DNA of 64,000 nucleotides from Whitmania pigra. Its lineage: Eukaryota; Annelida; Clitellata; Hirudinida; Haemopidae. The stretch is taken from positions 379,501 through 443,500 of the forward strand of contig JAJTWR010000005.1 in assembly GCA_021613335.1 (NCBI GenBank). Direction: 5' to 3'. The translations under genes and the position numbers were made by a program. Of the stretch, positions 13,555 to 28,341 are shown piece by piece (within the stretch, counting starts at the first letter, position 1; every line of letters begins with the position of its first letter). A model generated the notes under the pieces. That model was not told where the DNA came from. It saw only the letters and a program-made list of their open reading frames with translations, and did no database searches.

Positions 13555-15599
13555 ATGGTGCTGTCTGAAATGAATGCCAACAAAACGTATGGCTATTTTC
13601 CAATGTCGGTCTCAAGAGGTGAGAAATAATTTATCTATTTATTTATTTATTTATTTTATCATGAATGTTATGATTATTATTTACTTATCGTTATAATAAC
13701 ATTATTATGTATCCTTGTTAATTATTATTATTGCTCGTGTAATTATTTGTTTATTATTAATTATTATTATTGCTCGTGTAATTATTTGTTTATTATTAAT
13801 TATTATTACTCGTGTAATTATTTGTTTATTATTAATTCACAAGACAACTGTACGAGTCTCAGTCTGATAAAGAACGGAATACTCCAGACGGCATCCAACA
13901 ACCTATCCAGGTGTCACTGTTTACCTGGATTCTACTCCGACATTCCTCAGCCATCGTTGACGGGGGAGATCTGTCATCCGCAGACATTGGAGAACATGGA
14001 AAGGATTGACTTTGACTGTTGCCACCCGCTCACTCCAGGTGATGTACCACAGGAATGTAATTTAGGAAACTAGTCCTCCCATCTCCCTGAATTTTGGCTT
14101 TATAGCATAAAAATAAGCATAAAAACGTCGTCTCCTCAAGTCCTGCGAAGGTTAACCTCATTTGGAAAATACTGAAATGACGCCCCTGACGGACCACCGC
14201 GTTAAAATAAGCATTTATTGAATATTATTCTTTGCGGCTCAACGGGTTGCGATTAAAATTGAAATTCAGAAACGCCTCGTCAAAATAAGAGTTAAAAACG
14301 TAAATTTCACCTTAAGTTGGCAACCTTCACCTTATTGTGAGCGCGATCAAACTTTATTTGGTTTGGCAGACGAATGCGATGAGATCATTTGTAAACTAAT
14401 TTTTAACACGATAACACTCACCTATGTGCAGAGCATCCAAAAGGGGGCTGCAAGTGCTCAGGGGTTAAGCACTTTTTAGGCCCTGGGTGTGGGGCCTCTT
14501 TTATTTTATTTTGTTTTTTGTTTTATCATTACCAAATTGACATAACTTGGAAGCTCGTGGTTGCTGTGCCTAGGAGCCCATGCCCTCTGTGCTTATGAAC
14601 CAAAAATTGTTCGGCGGCCCTGTTCACATGTCATCTGTGGTTGGTACAAAAAACGTATAAAAGTTCATTTTGATGCATGACAGACGCAGCAGGAAAAAAA
14701 TGATTGCTCCCAGACAAACGTTGTTGTATCCTCATGCTGTTTTTGAATTCGGTATTTTTTTTAAGCTTGGGCGGTAATGATTTAAAAAAAAGTATTTGTT
14801 GTAATTGTAATTATTAATATAACGTTTATAAATATTACTTTTTATGTTTGAGTCTTGTTTATAAATATTCATAATCACTTTCTATCAATCGATAGTTGTT
14901 ACTGCTTGCATGAATTTTAGAAAACCTTTGGTTTCTTGTTCAGGTATTTTTTTTTTTAAACTCACATTTTCACCCCTGCATTTATTAATCAGAATTAATC
15001 CCAATACGTGTGCATGTTAGAACATTACTTTTAATCAATTTAGATTTCCTAACATCTGGTCTGATAGTCAGTCTGGTGATAATCACAAACGCTCTCATCT
15101 TTGCCTGGAGTTTCATGAAGTACAGGTTCAAGAAGGAGTCACGGAGACGCGTTCAAATCCTGCCTTCGGACAGCAGACTGCCTGCCTTTGCTTGTCCCGA
15201 AAGACTCAAAAGGCACGTCAAGAGCGTCATGACGAGGTCAATTGACATTGGCCAGTTGACGTCGAAAAAGAAAAAGTCAAGGTCAATAAGGATTTTTCAA
15301 AGTAAGCGATTTAATTGGTTGATTAATATAGTTTAATTTCTTAGTATAGCTAAGTTCTGATGTAAACAAGCGTATCTCTTTGGATTATTAATAATAATAA
15401 TAATAATAATATAGAATTACAAAACCCCCTCATTATGCCAATATTGAAATGTTTGCATTCTTAAAGAATTTAAATTAAACCATGGTAGTTGTAATAATAT
15501 AATTAATCGCTGTTAACATAAGAATGAAAATGAAAAAATATTTTTTAAAACAACTTAAGAATAAATTGCTTTTTCACAGGAGAAAAGGAAGGTTATTGA
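13555..15599 (+). CDS. Unrecognised single-pass membrane protein with Cys-rich ectodomain
   Basis: Exons at 13555-13618, 13844-14038, 15044-15301 and 15580-15599 join in phase into 178 residues. All donors and acceptors are canonical (GTGAGA, GTGATG, GTAAGC). I do not recognise a family. Residues 1-89 contain six to eight Cys, an RCHCLPGFYSD stretch that recalls one EGF or TNFR-like loop, and an N-x-S sequon (NLS). Residues about 90-111 (TSGLIVSLVIITNALIFAW) form one membrane helix. It is followed by a very basic stretch (KYRFKKESRRR) that sets a cytoplasmic C-terminal tail of about 65 residues with another basic cluster (KKKKSR). No signal peptide is visible, so either the helix is a reverse anchor or a leader exon lies upstream. 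The ATG has a strong context (AACCATGG). Confidence 0.6.
13690..13840. repeat. ~39-bp tandem repeat in an intron
   Basis: Three copies of a unit containing CTCGTGTAATTATTTGTT (copies near 13733, 13772 and 13808) occupy the intron right up to the acceptor at 13843. Confidence 0.9.
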
Positions 15600-16954
15600 A
15601 GATGAAAATTGGCCGAACTTAATTATGTCACGTGAAGCATTTGATATTCATCAATATAAATTTGTGCATCAAAATGTATCGTTTATTAATGAATACATCC
15701 TATTAATTTGTTTGTCTGCTTGTTTGGAAAAATGATAATTAACTCGAACAACGTAACTTATAAATGTTCAAAACCCGACTTTATTTTCTTATTGAGAACT
15801 CTTTAGCTCGACCTATTTTTGTCATTCGAGTGTACAAATTTATGGAAATTTTTTTTTTTTTTAATTGCAGTTTTTAAGTAGATCCCTTTTTCAATGATTT
15901 TGTTTTGTACGTAACACTGCAGAAAATCACTAAAATGAATTTGTATAATAACAAAAAATTGTGTTAATTTCTATTTCCTTTAAAAGTTTTATTTGAAAAT
16001 TCAGTTGATTCATTAACGTTCACAAGACAAACCCTCTCACAACTTGAGAAGACATTTTTTGCTTCTTGCCAAAATTCAGGAGGTGGCAAACCCTCGTAAA
16101 ATTTGAGATGTCCACATGTCCTTTTTGCGTCTAGTCTAAAATCAGCCCCTCCCCCCAAAAAAATTATTCCCTGCCATTCAGACTAAACATTCTTCGTCAA
16201 TATGGAACACAAATGAAATGACGAAGACCACATTAGATATAACATCAATTAATTGCTGATGACATTCGGACACCGACTGGTCAATTTATAATTATTGGCA
16301 ATTAATTAATTTGATGGCCATATACTTTGAATATTTGTTAATTCCTGGCACGCGATTTATCTATATGAGGAATGACATTATGCTGGATTGAACCAGTTTA
16401 CATCCTGACACACTATATTTCATATCAATCCCAAACCAAGGCTTTCAACTTTCAAAATTTCACTGATTTTATAGCCTCAGAAGTAACCATAGTTTTGTTT
16501 TCCGCTAAATGCTAGGACCGGAATTGATTAAATAACGAAAATTATGGGACGTCATTTCAGTTTTTTTTCCACGAGGCACAATCCTCGCTCAGCTCAGATA
16601 TTCATAAAAGTAAAACGGGTGAGGGCACCCTACAGCCAATTTTTGTTTTCATCTGTTGCTCAGAAAATGAGTGCGCATTTGATATTTTGATTCATAATAG
16701 AAAATCAAAAATAACATCAACGGTCGGTTTTTTTAATCGCTTCTACCGCTCAATTTTGACAGCACCCTTCAGGCCATAAGTTGGTGACCTTATAAGTGGG
16801 CGAAACTGTACCCTGCTCTGGCTTTTAAAGCAATTGTACTCCGGAAACTTCACTAAAATTTCATCAGCGTCGTAAAACTTGTTAATTTGAAGACGTCAAC
16901 TTGTGTCTTGTGACTTGTGAGACAACTTGTGAAACTTACGAGAGTTTAGAAGCG
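15600..16954. other. Intergenic DNA with dispersed-repeat fragments; promoter of the glycosidase
   Basis: It contains two fragments of a dispersed repeat (16020-16150 and about 16549-16600; see 56290). A TATA-like TTATAAG at about 16789, 165 bp before the ATG of the glycosidase gene, is a possible core promoter. There is no gene in this interval. Confidence 0.5.
16020..16150. repeat. Dispersed repeat fragment (shared with 56290-56445)
   Basis: It shares with 56290-56445 the ordered blocks ACTTGAGAAGAC, ATTCAGG, GGCAAACCCTC, TTTTTTGC and TCTAGTCTAAAATC in the same orientation, ending in a C-run. A third fragment with the other half of the unit (GACGTMATTTCAG, AATCCTCGC) lies near 16549. Family unknown and non-coding. 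Confidence 0.8.
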
Positions 16955-18044
16955 ATGGGTGATGAAGAAAACTCAACAAATTCAAAATTTTTAAAGTTTC
17001 CTGACGGGTTTATTTGGTCAACTGCAACTGCCTCTTACCAAATTGAGGGAGCCTGGAATGAAGATGGTAATTGTCCGAGTAGCGGATTAGACTTGTTGCG
17101 GTTTCTTTGTTTATTTTTCGTGAAAGAAGTTGCCGGTATTTCTGCTTATTATGATGTTTTTTTGAGATGTTGTGTAATAAATGGCTTTCTAAGGTGATGT
17201 CGCTGCATTCGACGATAGTTCTGTATGATGTCATGTTTTAAATAAATTTTTATACATTTTAGGTAAGGGTGAAAGCATATGGGATGTGTATTGTCACACG
17301 CCAGGTAATATCTTCAATGACGAGACTGGCGACATTGCATGCGATTCGTACCACAAAATTGCTGAAGACGTTGAGGCTCTGAAGAAACTTGGGGTTTGCT
17401 TTTGAAAAATCAAAACAAATTATTCTAACAATTTGCTGACTTTATCATATTGTAATAAACTCGTAGAATTTTCGATAAGCAATAACTCTTTTAAACGTTC
17501 ATTTGTCTTAATTCCTATTCCTGATGAGAGTATTAAGAATTTGTGTGAATCTTTAAATATTTGTTTGGTAACTTTCACAAGCGATTCTTTGAAGTCTCTT
17601 GTGATATTCAAATTGCAGGTGTCTCACTACAGATTCTCTCTGTCGTGGCCGAGAATACTTCCGAACGGCTCGAAGGAAATCATCAACGAGAAGGGAGTCG
17701 ATTACTACAACAGACTCATAAATGCTTTGCTCGGCAACAACATACAACCCGTCGTCACTCTTTTCCACTGGGATCTTCCTCAGTGCTTGCAGGAGAAATT
17801 TGGAGGATGGTTGTGCAAGGACATTGTCAAGTACTTTGTTGATTACGCTGACGTCTGCTTCCAATCATTTGGTGATAGGGTGAGTGTGGCTTAATTTTGT
17901 GAGTTATTTGTAGATGTTGTATTTTATAAATTGCTATATTTATCAGCAATGCATTTCTGTGATGCTTGTCATGTAATATCTGCAATTTTGAGTGGTGCCT
18001 TCTTTGGATGCTGTTCGTTTTATAAAATAATGTTTGTTTGCCAC

Positions 18045-18097
<53 letters not shown>

Positions 18098-19877
18098 GAT
18101 TAATTATTAGATAATTATTCTTATTTAATAATGTTATGTCGATGATATGTTAATTTTATCGGTAAATTATTACAACATATTACAACATGAGATGATGACA
18201 TAAAATTTCAATGTCATTATTCTTCTGAAAGGTGAAATGGTGGGTCCCTTTGAACGAGCCCCTGGTAGTCTCCAGCTTGGGTTATGGTTCGGGATCGATG
18301 GCACCGGGGTTGAAAAATGAGATTGGGTTTTCGTTCGACGTGTGCCACCATCTCATCCTCGGTCACGTCCAAGTTTGGCATCTTTACAATGACAAGTATC
18401 GGAGCTCTCAGAAAGGTTGAAAAAAAATAATAAACGAGCTGTAATTGCAGAGTTTAATTAGAGCTTTATTTGTTCACTTTTTCATTTAATTTGTCTTCCT
18501 CGTTACATTTGAAATGATGATGGGACAAATGAATGAATGAGCGAATGAACAGATGCACGGATGGATGAATGAAAGGGTGATTGAATTGGTAACGAAATCA
18601 CTTCGTAATTCACTATTTCTTGCTCATTATATTCACATTAATTCACTTTTCAATTGATTTTTTCTTACCCATCATTCAATTGATCGTTCAGGGAGAATCG
18701 GTTTGGCCGGACACAGCGACTGGGCAGAGCCGTTCTCCAGCAACCCTGAGGACGTCGAGGCTTCGAAACGACTCATGCTGTCGAGACTCGACCTTTTCTG
18801 CAATCCCATCTGCAGAGACGGGGACTACTCGAACTTTGTGAAGGAAAGATTCGAAGCTCTCAAAAGATTTGGTGTCATACCCGTCCACATGTTCTTGCCT
18901 GAGTTCAGTGCAGAGGAAAAGATCAGGAACAAAGGTGAGAATGGAATGATTAGTCTCGTGATTATTTGGATAATTCATTTGAATTGCTGAGTAATTTATT
19001 TTAATAGTTGATTATTTCATTATGCAAGTGTTGAATTTGGAGGGTGGTTAGAGGTTTTACAGAAATTTGTTCTTTCAGTTTTTGATACTTTCCGATGGAA
19101 AATATTATATTCTGTCGTTGAAAATGTTTAAAATGTAGATGCATGAAACATTTGAATGCATAATACGAACAATATCAACTGCCATTGTTTTGCATTTGAA
19201 TTGTTTCACGTTTAAAATTCTCCAAGCTGTTCAAAAGCTTTGTTCGAACTTCACAAAGAAATCAATAAAACGTCGATTTATTGACAGACCTTTTAACTTT
19301 GACTCATGACCTTTCATCTTTGACTTAACGCATCGATCATGCTTTATATTTTTAATGGCATTTTTGATTTCAACCTTCGGTGAAAGGATGATGATGATGA
19401 CGAGGATGATGACGATAATATTAAAGCACGAATATTACACAAAAACAAAAATAATATCAAACAAGCAGTTTATTAGTGCCTAACATATTAATGAATAAAA
19501 ATATTATTAATTACTTACCATTAACCGACATTTAATCGTTTGCTTGAAATCGTCAGGATCGTTGGACTTCTTCGGACTGAACTACTACACGAGCAGGTTG
19601 ATCAAGGACCTCGACGATCGTCAACCTGCCAAAAGTGGATCCTTCTTGAGTCGCTTCGCCAGGGCAGAGGAGCTGGTGGACCCTGCTTGGCAGAGGTTTG
19701 AAGATCGTCATCATCATCATCATCATCATCGCCACGATAAATATCAATTTGGTAGAAATTCCGTATTAATTTATAAATATTTTATTATTTATTAACATTG
19801 TAACAATAAGCTAGAAATATTTAATATTAGCCATGATGTAATCTCTGTAATTTCACCAAATAATAATAATAATAATA

Positions 19878-19927
<50 letters not shown>

Positions 19928-20940
19928 TTTATAATAATGATTGCTATAATGACAGCGATAATTATGATGAAAATAATAATAGAATAAGGGCAATACCTAC
20001 ACCATGAATGCTTCTATTACTTGTAATTTTAATTTTAATTTTAAAAAGTTGACGACATTGACTTCACAATGCTATGCAAATCTAAAATTAAACTCCCCAC
20101 TTTAAGGGGTGCTTCTTCCTGGCTGTACTCAGTGCCCTGGGGTCTAAGAAAGCTCCTCGGTTACATCAAGGACAAATACGGCGATCTTCCGATCTTTGTG
20201 CTCGAGAACGGTTTTTCCGATTCCGATGGACGACTCGACGACAGGTCTGGGAGGGTGGAGTACCTTGGGTCACACTTGAAGGCCATTTTAGAGGGTTGGT
20301 TGTTATGGGGGCTGTATGGGATTGATGTTTGTATGTGTTGATGTTCATATTTGTATGTGTTGATGTTATTCTGGGAATAATTAATTTGTGATATTGATGT
20401 CTTATTTATTTATTTATTTGATCAGGTTATTGTTTTGTTGTTTATTTGTATATTATATTTATTAGATCTGCATTATTTGTTAATGTTAATGAGTTTAACT
20501 GATAGAATATTCAAAAAGAAATAGCCGAATAATTGGCTGTTTCAACTGCTCATCACAATTTCATTTTTAACCATCAATTTCTCATGCAAATCACCTGATT
20601 AATTGAATAAGTCTAATCATAAGCTATAGATGATTTATGCATTCGTAGCGAGTTAAAGAAAAACAAAATAATTCTATAATTGCACGACATAACGCGATAA
20701 CACATTATTAAACCACAATCACTTGTTTCTCACTCCTCAGCCATTACTCAGGACAAGGTGAGGGTCATTGGGTACACTATCTGGAGCCTGATGGACAATT
20801 TTGAGTGGTCCAACGGTTATAGCGAACAGTTCGGGTTGTTCAGGGTGGACCAGGGAGACCCCGAGAGAGAGAGGGTTGCCAAAAAGTCTGTTGAGTTCTA
20901 TGCCGACGTCATCCGGAAAAATGGTCTTCCGTCCGTTTAA
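16955..20940 (+). CDS. Glycoside hydrolase family 1 beta-glucosidase, cytosolic type
   Basis: Eight exons (16955-17066, 17263-17393, 17619-17879, 18232-18415, 18692-18934, 19557-19695, 20107-20294, 20741-20940) join in phase into 485 residues. This is the normal size of a single family 1 domain such as cytosolic GBA3 or lactase-like proteins. The enzyme hydrolyses beta-glucosides with retention. Visible landmarks: sugar-binding Gln29 in SYQIEGAW, the FHWDLPQ motif, acid/base Glu177 in PLNEP, nucleophile Glu390 in FVLENG, and the aglycone/sugar site [13 protein letters not shown]. No signal peptide or anchor is present, hence cytosolic. The usual Thr before xNEP is Pro (WVPLNEP). The start is the ATG at 16955; earlier in-frame codons have no ATG. 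AATAAA at 21215-21220. Convergent with the P450 gene that follows. Natural substrate unknown. Confidence 0.93.
18044..18098. repeat. (ATT)n microsatellite
   Basis: Pure ATT array in intron 3 of the family 1 glycosidase gene. Confidence 0.95.
19861..19927. repeat. (AAT)n microsatellite
   Basis: AAT array in intron 6 of the family 1 glycosidase gene. A shorter (CAT)n run, which reads as His codons, sits just after the exon 6 donor near 19706-19728. Confidence 0.95.
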
Positions 20941-21947
20941 CAAATGTCCGTTCTCTACGTCATTTTCCCTTTGCATTTAGTCTTAAGCTTAAGATAATTA
21001 TATATTATTATTATTATTATTTATTTTTTTTATTATTGTTATTATCATCGAACTTTGCTTAATTTCACTATAAGTCATAAAAATATTTGACAGTTTTTTT
21101 TTCCGACATTGACAATGTAACACATCATTAAACCAGATTCACAGCTGTGAATGTTGAAACTTGTAAATGACTCTCAAGTTCGTTTGTTTCTCTGTTTTGG
21201 GTATTTTTTTTGGGAATAAATTGGTTTCCGTTTCAGAATTTATCTGCATTTTGCATGTTTTGGTCTGCATGGAAGGAAACAAGAACAATTGAAAGATATT
21301 TAATGGCAATCGTATTTTTGATTATAAATTAGTATCAATAACACTTAATAATACAGCAATAATACTACATTTACTGTATTTATTATTGTCGTTATTTTTA
21401 ATAATGAGTAAGAGCGATTGAAATGTTGTTAAAACAAGTTAAGATTTTGTTAATAAGTTCAGAGTACTGAAACAGAAATAAGCACAGAATGTGATTAAGT
21501 TCTAATAAACGTATGCCTTCATAAAAAAAGCTGAGAATGTTGCTTCAGTGGCAAATGAAGTAGCTGCATCCACTTATTGAACGCCAAAAATTAAGTGGTT
21601 GCATCGATAGTGATGTTGAGATTAGTAACCATATTATAAGTCAAAATATTTTTGATGTGATCCCATTTGCAGTATCTTCCAAAGGAATTCCATGAAAAAA
21701 AACTAGCTAATGTCATGTGCGAGGAGTTTTGTGCAAATGTGGATAACAGTTACATCATCCCATAACATAATGTCATCTGATGCATAAATCCGCCCAGTTT
21801 AAAGATAAAAGATATTTATCCTTATAAACAAGCGCCGGATAATTATTATTATTCGTCAAACCTCATCAAATTTAACAGCGCATCCATAAAGTTCTTATCA
21901 AATGTCATTAAACGCTTATTTGGGGGATAGCACTTGTCCATTCCGTA
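20941..21947. other. Convergent 3' region between glycosidase and P450 copy A
   Basis: It holds the 3' UTR of the glycosidase (AATAAA 21215) and, from about 21540, sequence similar to the region downstream of P450 copy B. This shows that the P450 duplication includes 3' flanking DNA. No separate gene. Confidence 0.6.
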
Positions 21948-25456
<3,509 letters not shown>

Positions 25457-28341
25457 GCTGTAAATCAATTGATTTGTACTTTTAAAACATGTCCCAAAAA
25501 TGCCGCGTTGGGGACATTTGTAACAAAACATTGTCTTTAAATAAATTTAATTCTTAGTGAGTGCTTTCAAATTAAACCCAAAGTAATCTTTTCTTACTTA
25601 ATTGATTTATTATCACTTTTAAGAAAATTATCAACGCTTACGTCCGCAAGCCTTAAGCAAATAGAACTTTTCGTGAAATATCAGATTTTCAAATCAACTC
25701 GAGAGACAGAACTTTGCCCAGTTGATAAATTTTTTACTTTTACAGGCTTTCTAAATGTTTGTTGTTACGTTTCTTGAGGTAAACTTTGAACCCAAACGCT
25801 GTTCTTGCTTTCTGTCCCCAAAAGAGAGTATGGATAATAATGGTACAATTTTTTACTCTAGTATTGAGAAACTTATATATATATAAGGTGGTTGGAAAGT
25901 AGTGACCTGCTTTTAAATATTAATATTTTTTTAACTTAGACAGGTCAGGTGAGTCAAGACACAAAAGTGATGTTTAGCTGCATAAAAGAACGAAAGTAAC
26001 CTGTCCAATTTTGCACGGCAAAATCCAGATTCAGGGAATGGCTTGTGAATGGCACAAATGATGATGATGGTGATGATGAGGACGGCGACGTTGATGGTGT
26101 TTATGATGATGTCAGCACTGCTAATATAATAATTATTTTCCATTAATTTGTTTATTTATTTTAAACTTTAATTGATTCATTTCTTATTACTTTTAATGCA
26201 ATAGATTGTGCTACAATAAATGACATCGAATTTATTAAAGCTTAGATATTTAATCAGTTATCTGCGAATATTTGATAACAATATTGATTTGACCTGATTT
26301 AACAAAACCTGAAAATATTTTTTATCAATTCTTTTTTGGAACTGGATGAAACTGTAGCCACTGCCATAAATAAAAATACAACTTTGATACAATTTAAATA
26401 ACATGCAGCAACCCGCATTGCAAATGATTAAAAAAGTTTCTGCAATGACATAAACTTTTAAAAATTCTGCTGTGCTTCTTGTAGTGCTGTTAAAGTGGCC
26501 AAAGGTGAATGAAAATATGGAAAAGTCGATTGTCAATACAAGTGTAATTCACTTGCATAGATTCAGATGTGCTTTTTGTCATCCAATTACATTTTCATTC
26601 ACATTTACATCAGTAAGGCAAACGAATATTAGCTTAAGTGAAACAGTTAACAGACTACACAAGTACACTTATTAATATTATTATTATTATTATTTTATTC
26701 CGATATAAATGTCACACATATATATATTTATACGTAATCAAATAATTGTGATCTTGATGACTGCGAAAGTGATGATGACATGGCTCCATTGCAATACATG
26801 GGGAGAAATTTCACTTGCACGCGATTAGTGGCATATAGCCCTAGTCTGTGTTTGAAGGAAATAATGAAGACGAAATGCTGCAAATCGTGTGGTCGTTTTA
26901 CGATCAAGCCGTTGAAATTGCCTGTTTGAAATTGGACTTTTTTCAATTTATTGAATTTGCAGTAGAACACTGATGTCTTAATATCTTTGGACAAGCACTT
27001 CCATAAATAAAATGTCGTCTTTTGCGACAACTCGATTAAACTCCAAATAAAATGATGGTTTTTCGTTGGGCCAAATTAAATAATGAATATTTAATAAAAC
27101 ATTCAACAAAAGGTTCTACATGACTTTGAGTTTGTCAGTTGGCAATAGTTGGTTTGCAAAATATTTCAAACCTTGGCTATATAAATGTGCGGATGCTTAG
27201 ATATTAGCTGATGTTGAATGAGCTATTTCTAGTGAAAAATATTATATTAGCTTGTAAAGAAAAATGATAAGGTATATAATAACTACAAAATTGAGTGATC
27301 AATCTAATTTTCAAACAATTAAACTTTGTGTTATCTGCTTTAATATACATTATGGGCATACTAGTGCAGCAGTACCCGCGAAGAGCATCTGCGCATCCTG
27401 AACTTATTAAAAACATTATTTTATATTTAATAATAATAATAATAGTATTTCACTAATTCACTCGCTCTTCTCTCTTATTTGCACCGGTTCAACTGTGAAT
27501 AACAGCTCTGTTATGGCTGAAATGTACGACCATAGCTTAGTGAAAAATCTATTTTATTTGTAACTAATCGAATAATCATTTAAATTATATTAAATTCTAA
27601 AAAGTAACTATTTGCAAAGCAACTTCACAAGTGTTGCAATCCAGAGTTATCGAAATCAATTGTTAATTAAGCGCTCCATGAATGCAAGTAGTTTCAGTTT
27701 GTATACCTACAATTTTGTCGTTACTTCAATACTAAATTGCGATGAATTAAACTAGCAAATTTTAGACTTACAAATTTTGAAATAAGGAGAAGTTTATGTG
27801 ATCCAAAAAAACTTTCAAGATTTTAACAGGAAGAGATGAAATAAGTGTCAATAAAATAATACTTTTTATTTTTTTGTTGGGCCAAATTAAATAATAATTT
27901 TGTCGTTATTTTAAATGATGAATAAGAGCAAGCGCAATGTTAATAAGTTATTAAATAAAGAACATAAAAACATAAGTAAGATCCTTACAACAGGTGCATG
28001 AATTTATGCATAACTATTGTAAAAGTTGAAAATATTCTTTCAATGGCAATGAAAAAGCTTCATCCAATTATTGAACGCCAAACAAAAAATAAGCGATTGT
28101 ACTGATTATGATATTGAGTCAGATGATGCTGATAATGATATTGAGTCCAAATATATCTTTCAAAGGAACTTCAAAAAAAGGGCAATTAGCAATGTGGATC
28201 ACATTACGTTATTATCTAGCATGAAGCGATATTAAAGTCATCTGATATATACACAGTTTCAAGATAAGCAAGCATCGCATTATGGATTTATGCCCTCATA
28301 ACAATACTAATTTTGTGTCAACATTTAGTAGCCATTCAGCA
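25457..28341. other. Spacer between the P450 copies, with the promoter of copy A
   Basis: 25560-25800 resembles the region upstream of copy B (31680-31990), so the promoter was duplicated with the gene. From about 28010 the sequence resembles the 3' flank of copy A. In between I see AT-rich DNA with short (ATT)n and (GAT)n runs and no supported gene. A 100-codon minus-strand frame at 26728-27030 has no family resemblance. Confidence 0.55.

Noticed and set aside
13690..13840. Regularly spaced repeats considered as a CRISPR-like array
   Set aside because: The units are contiguous tandem repeats with no variable spacers, inside an animal intron.
16901..17197. Longer N-terminus for the family 1 glycosidase starting at 16901
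   Set aside because: The codon at 16901 is TTG, not ATG; the first in-frame ATG is at 16955 and fits the start of cytosolic relatives.
26728..27030. 100-codon minus-strand frame between the P450 copies
   Set aside because: Starts with ATG and is not repeat-derived, but has no recognisable motif, no signal peptide and no credible splice partners, and a frame of this length can occur by chance.
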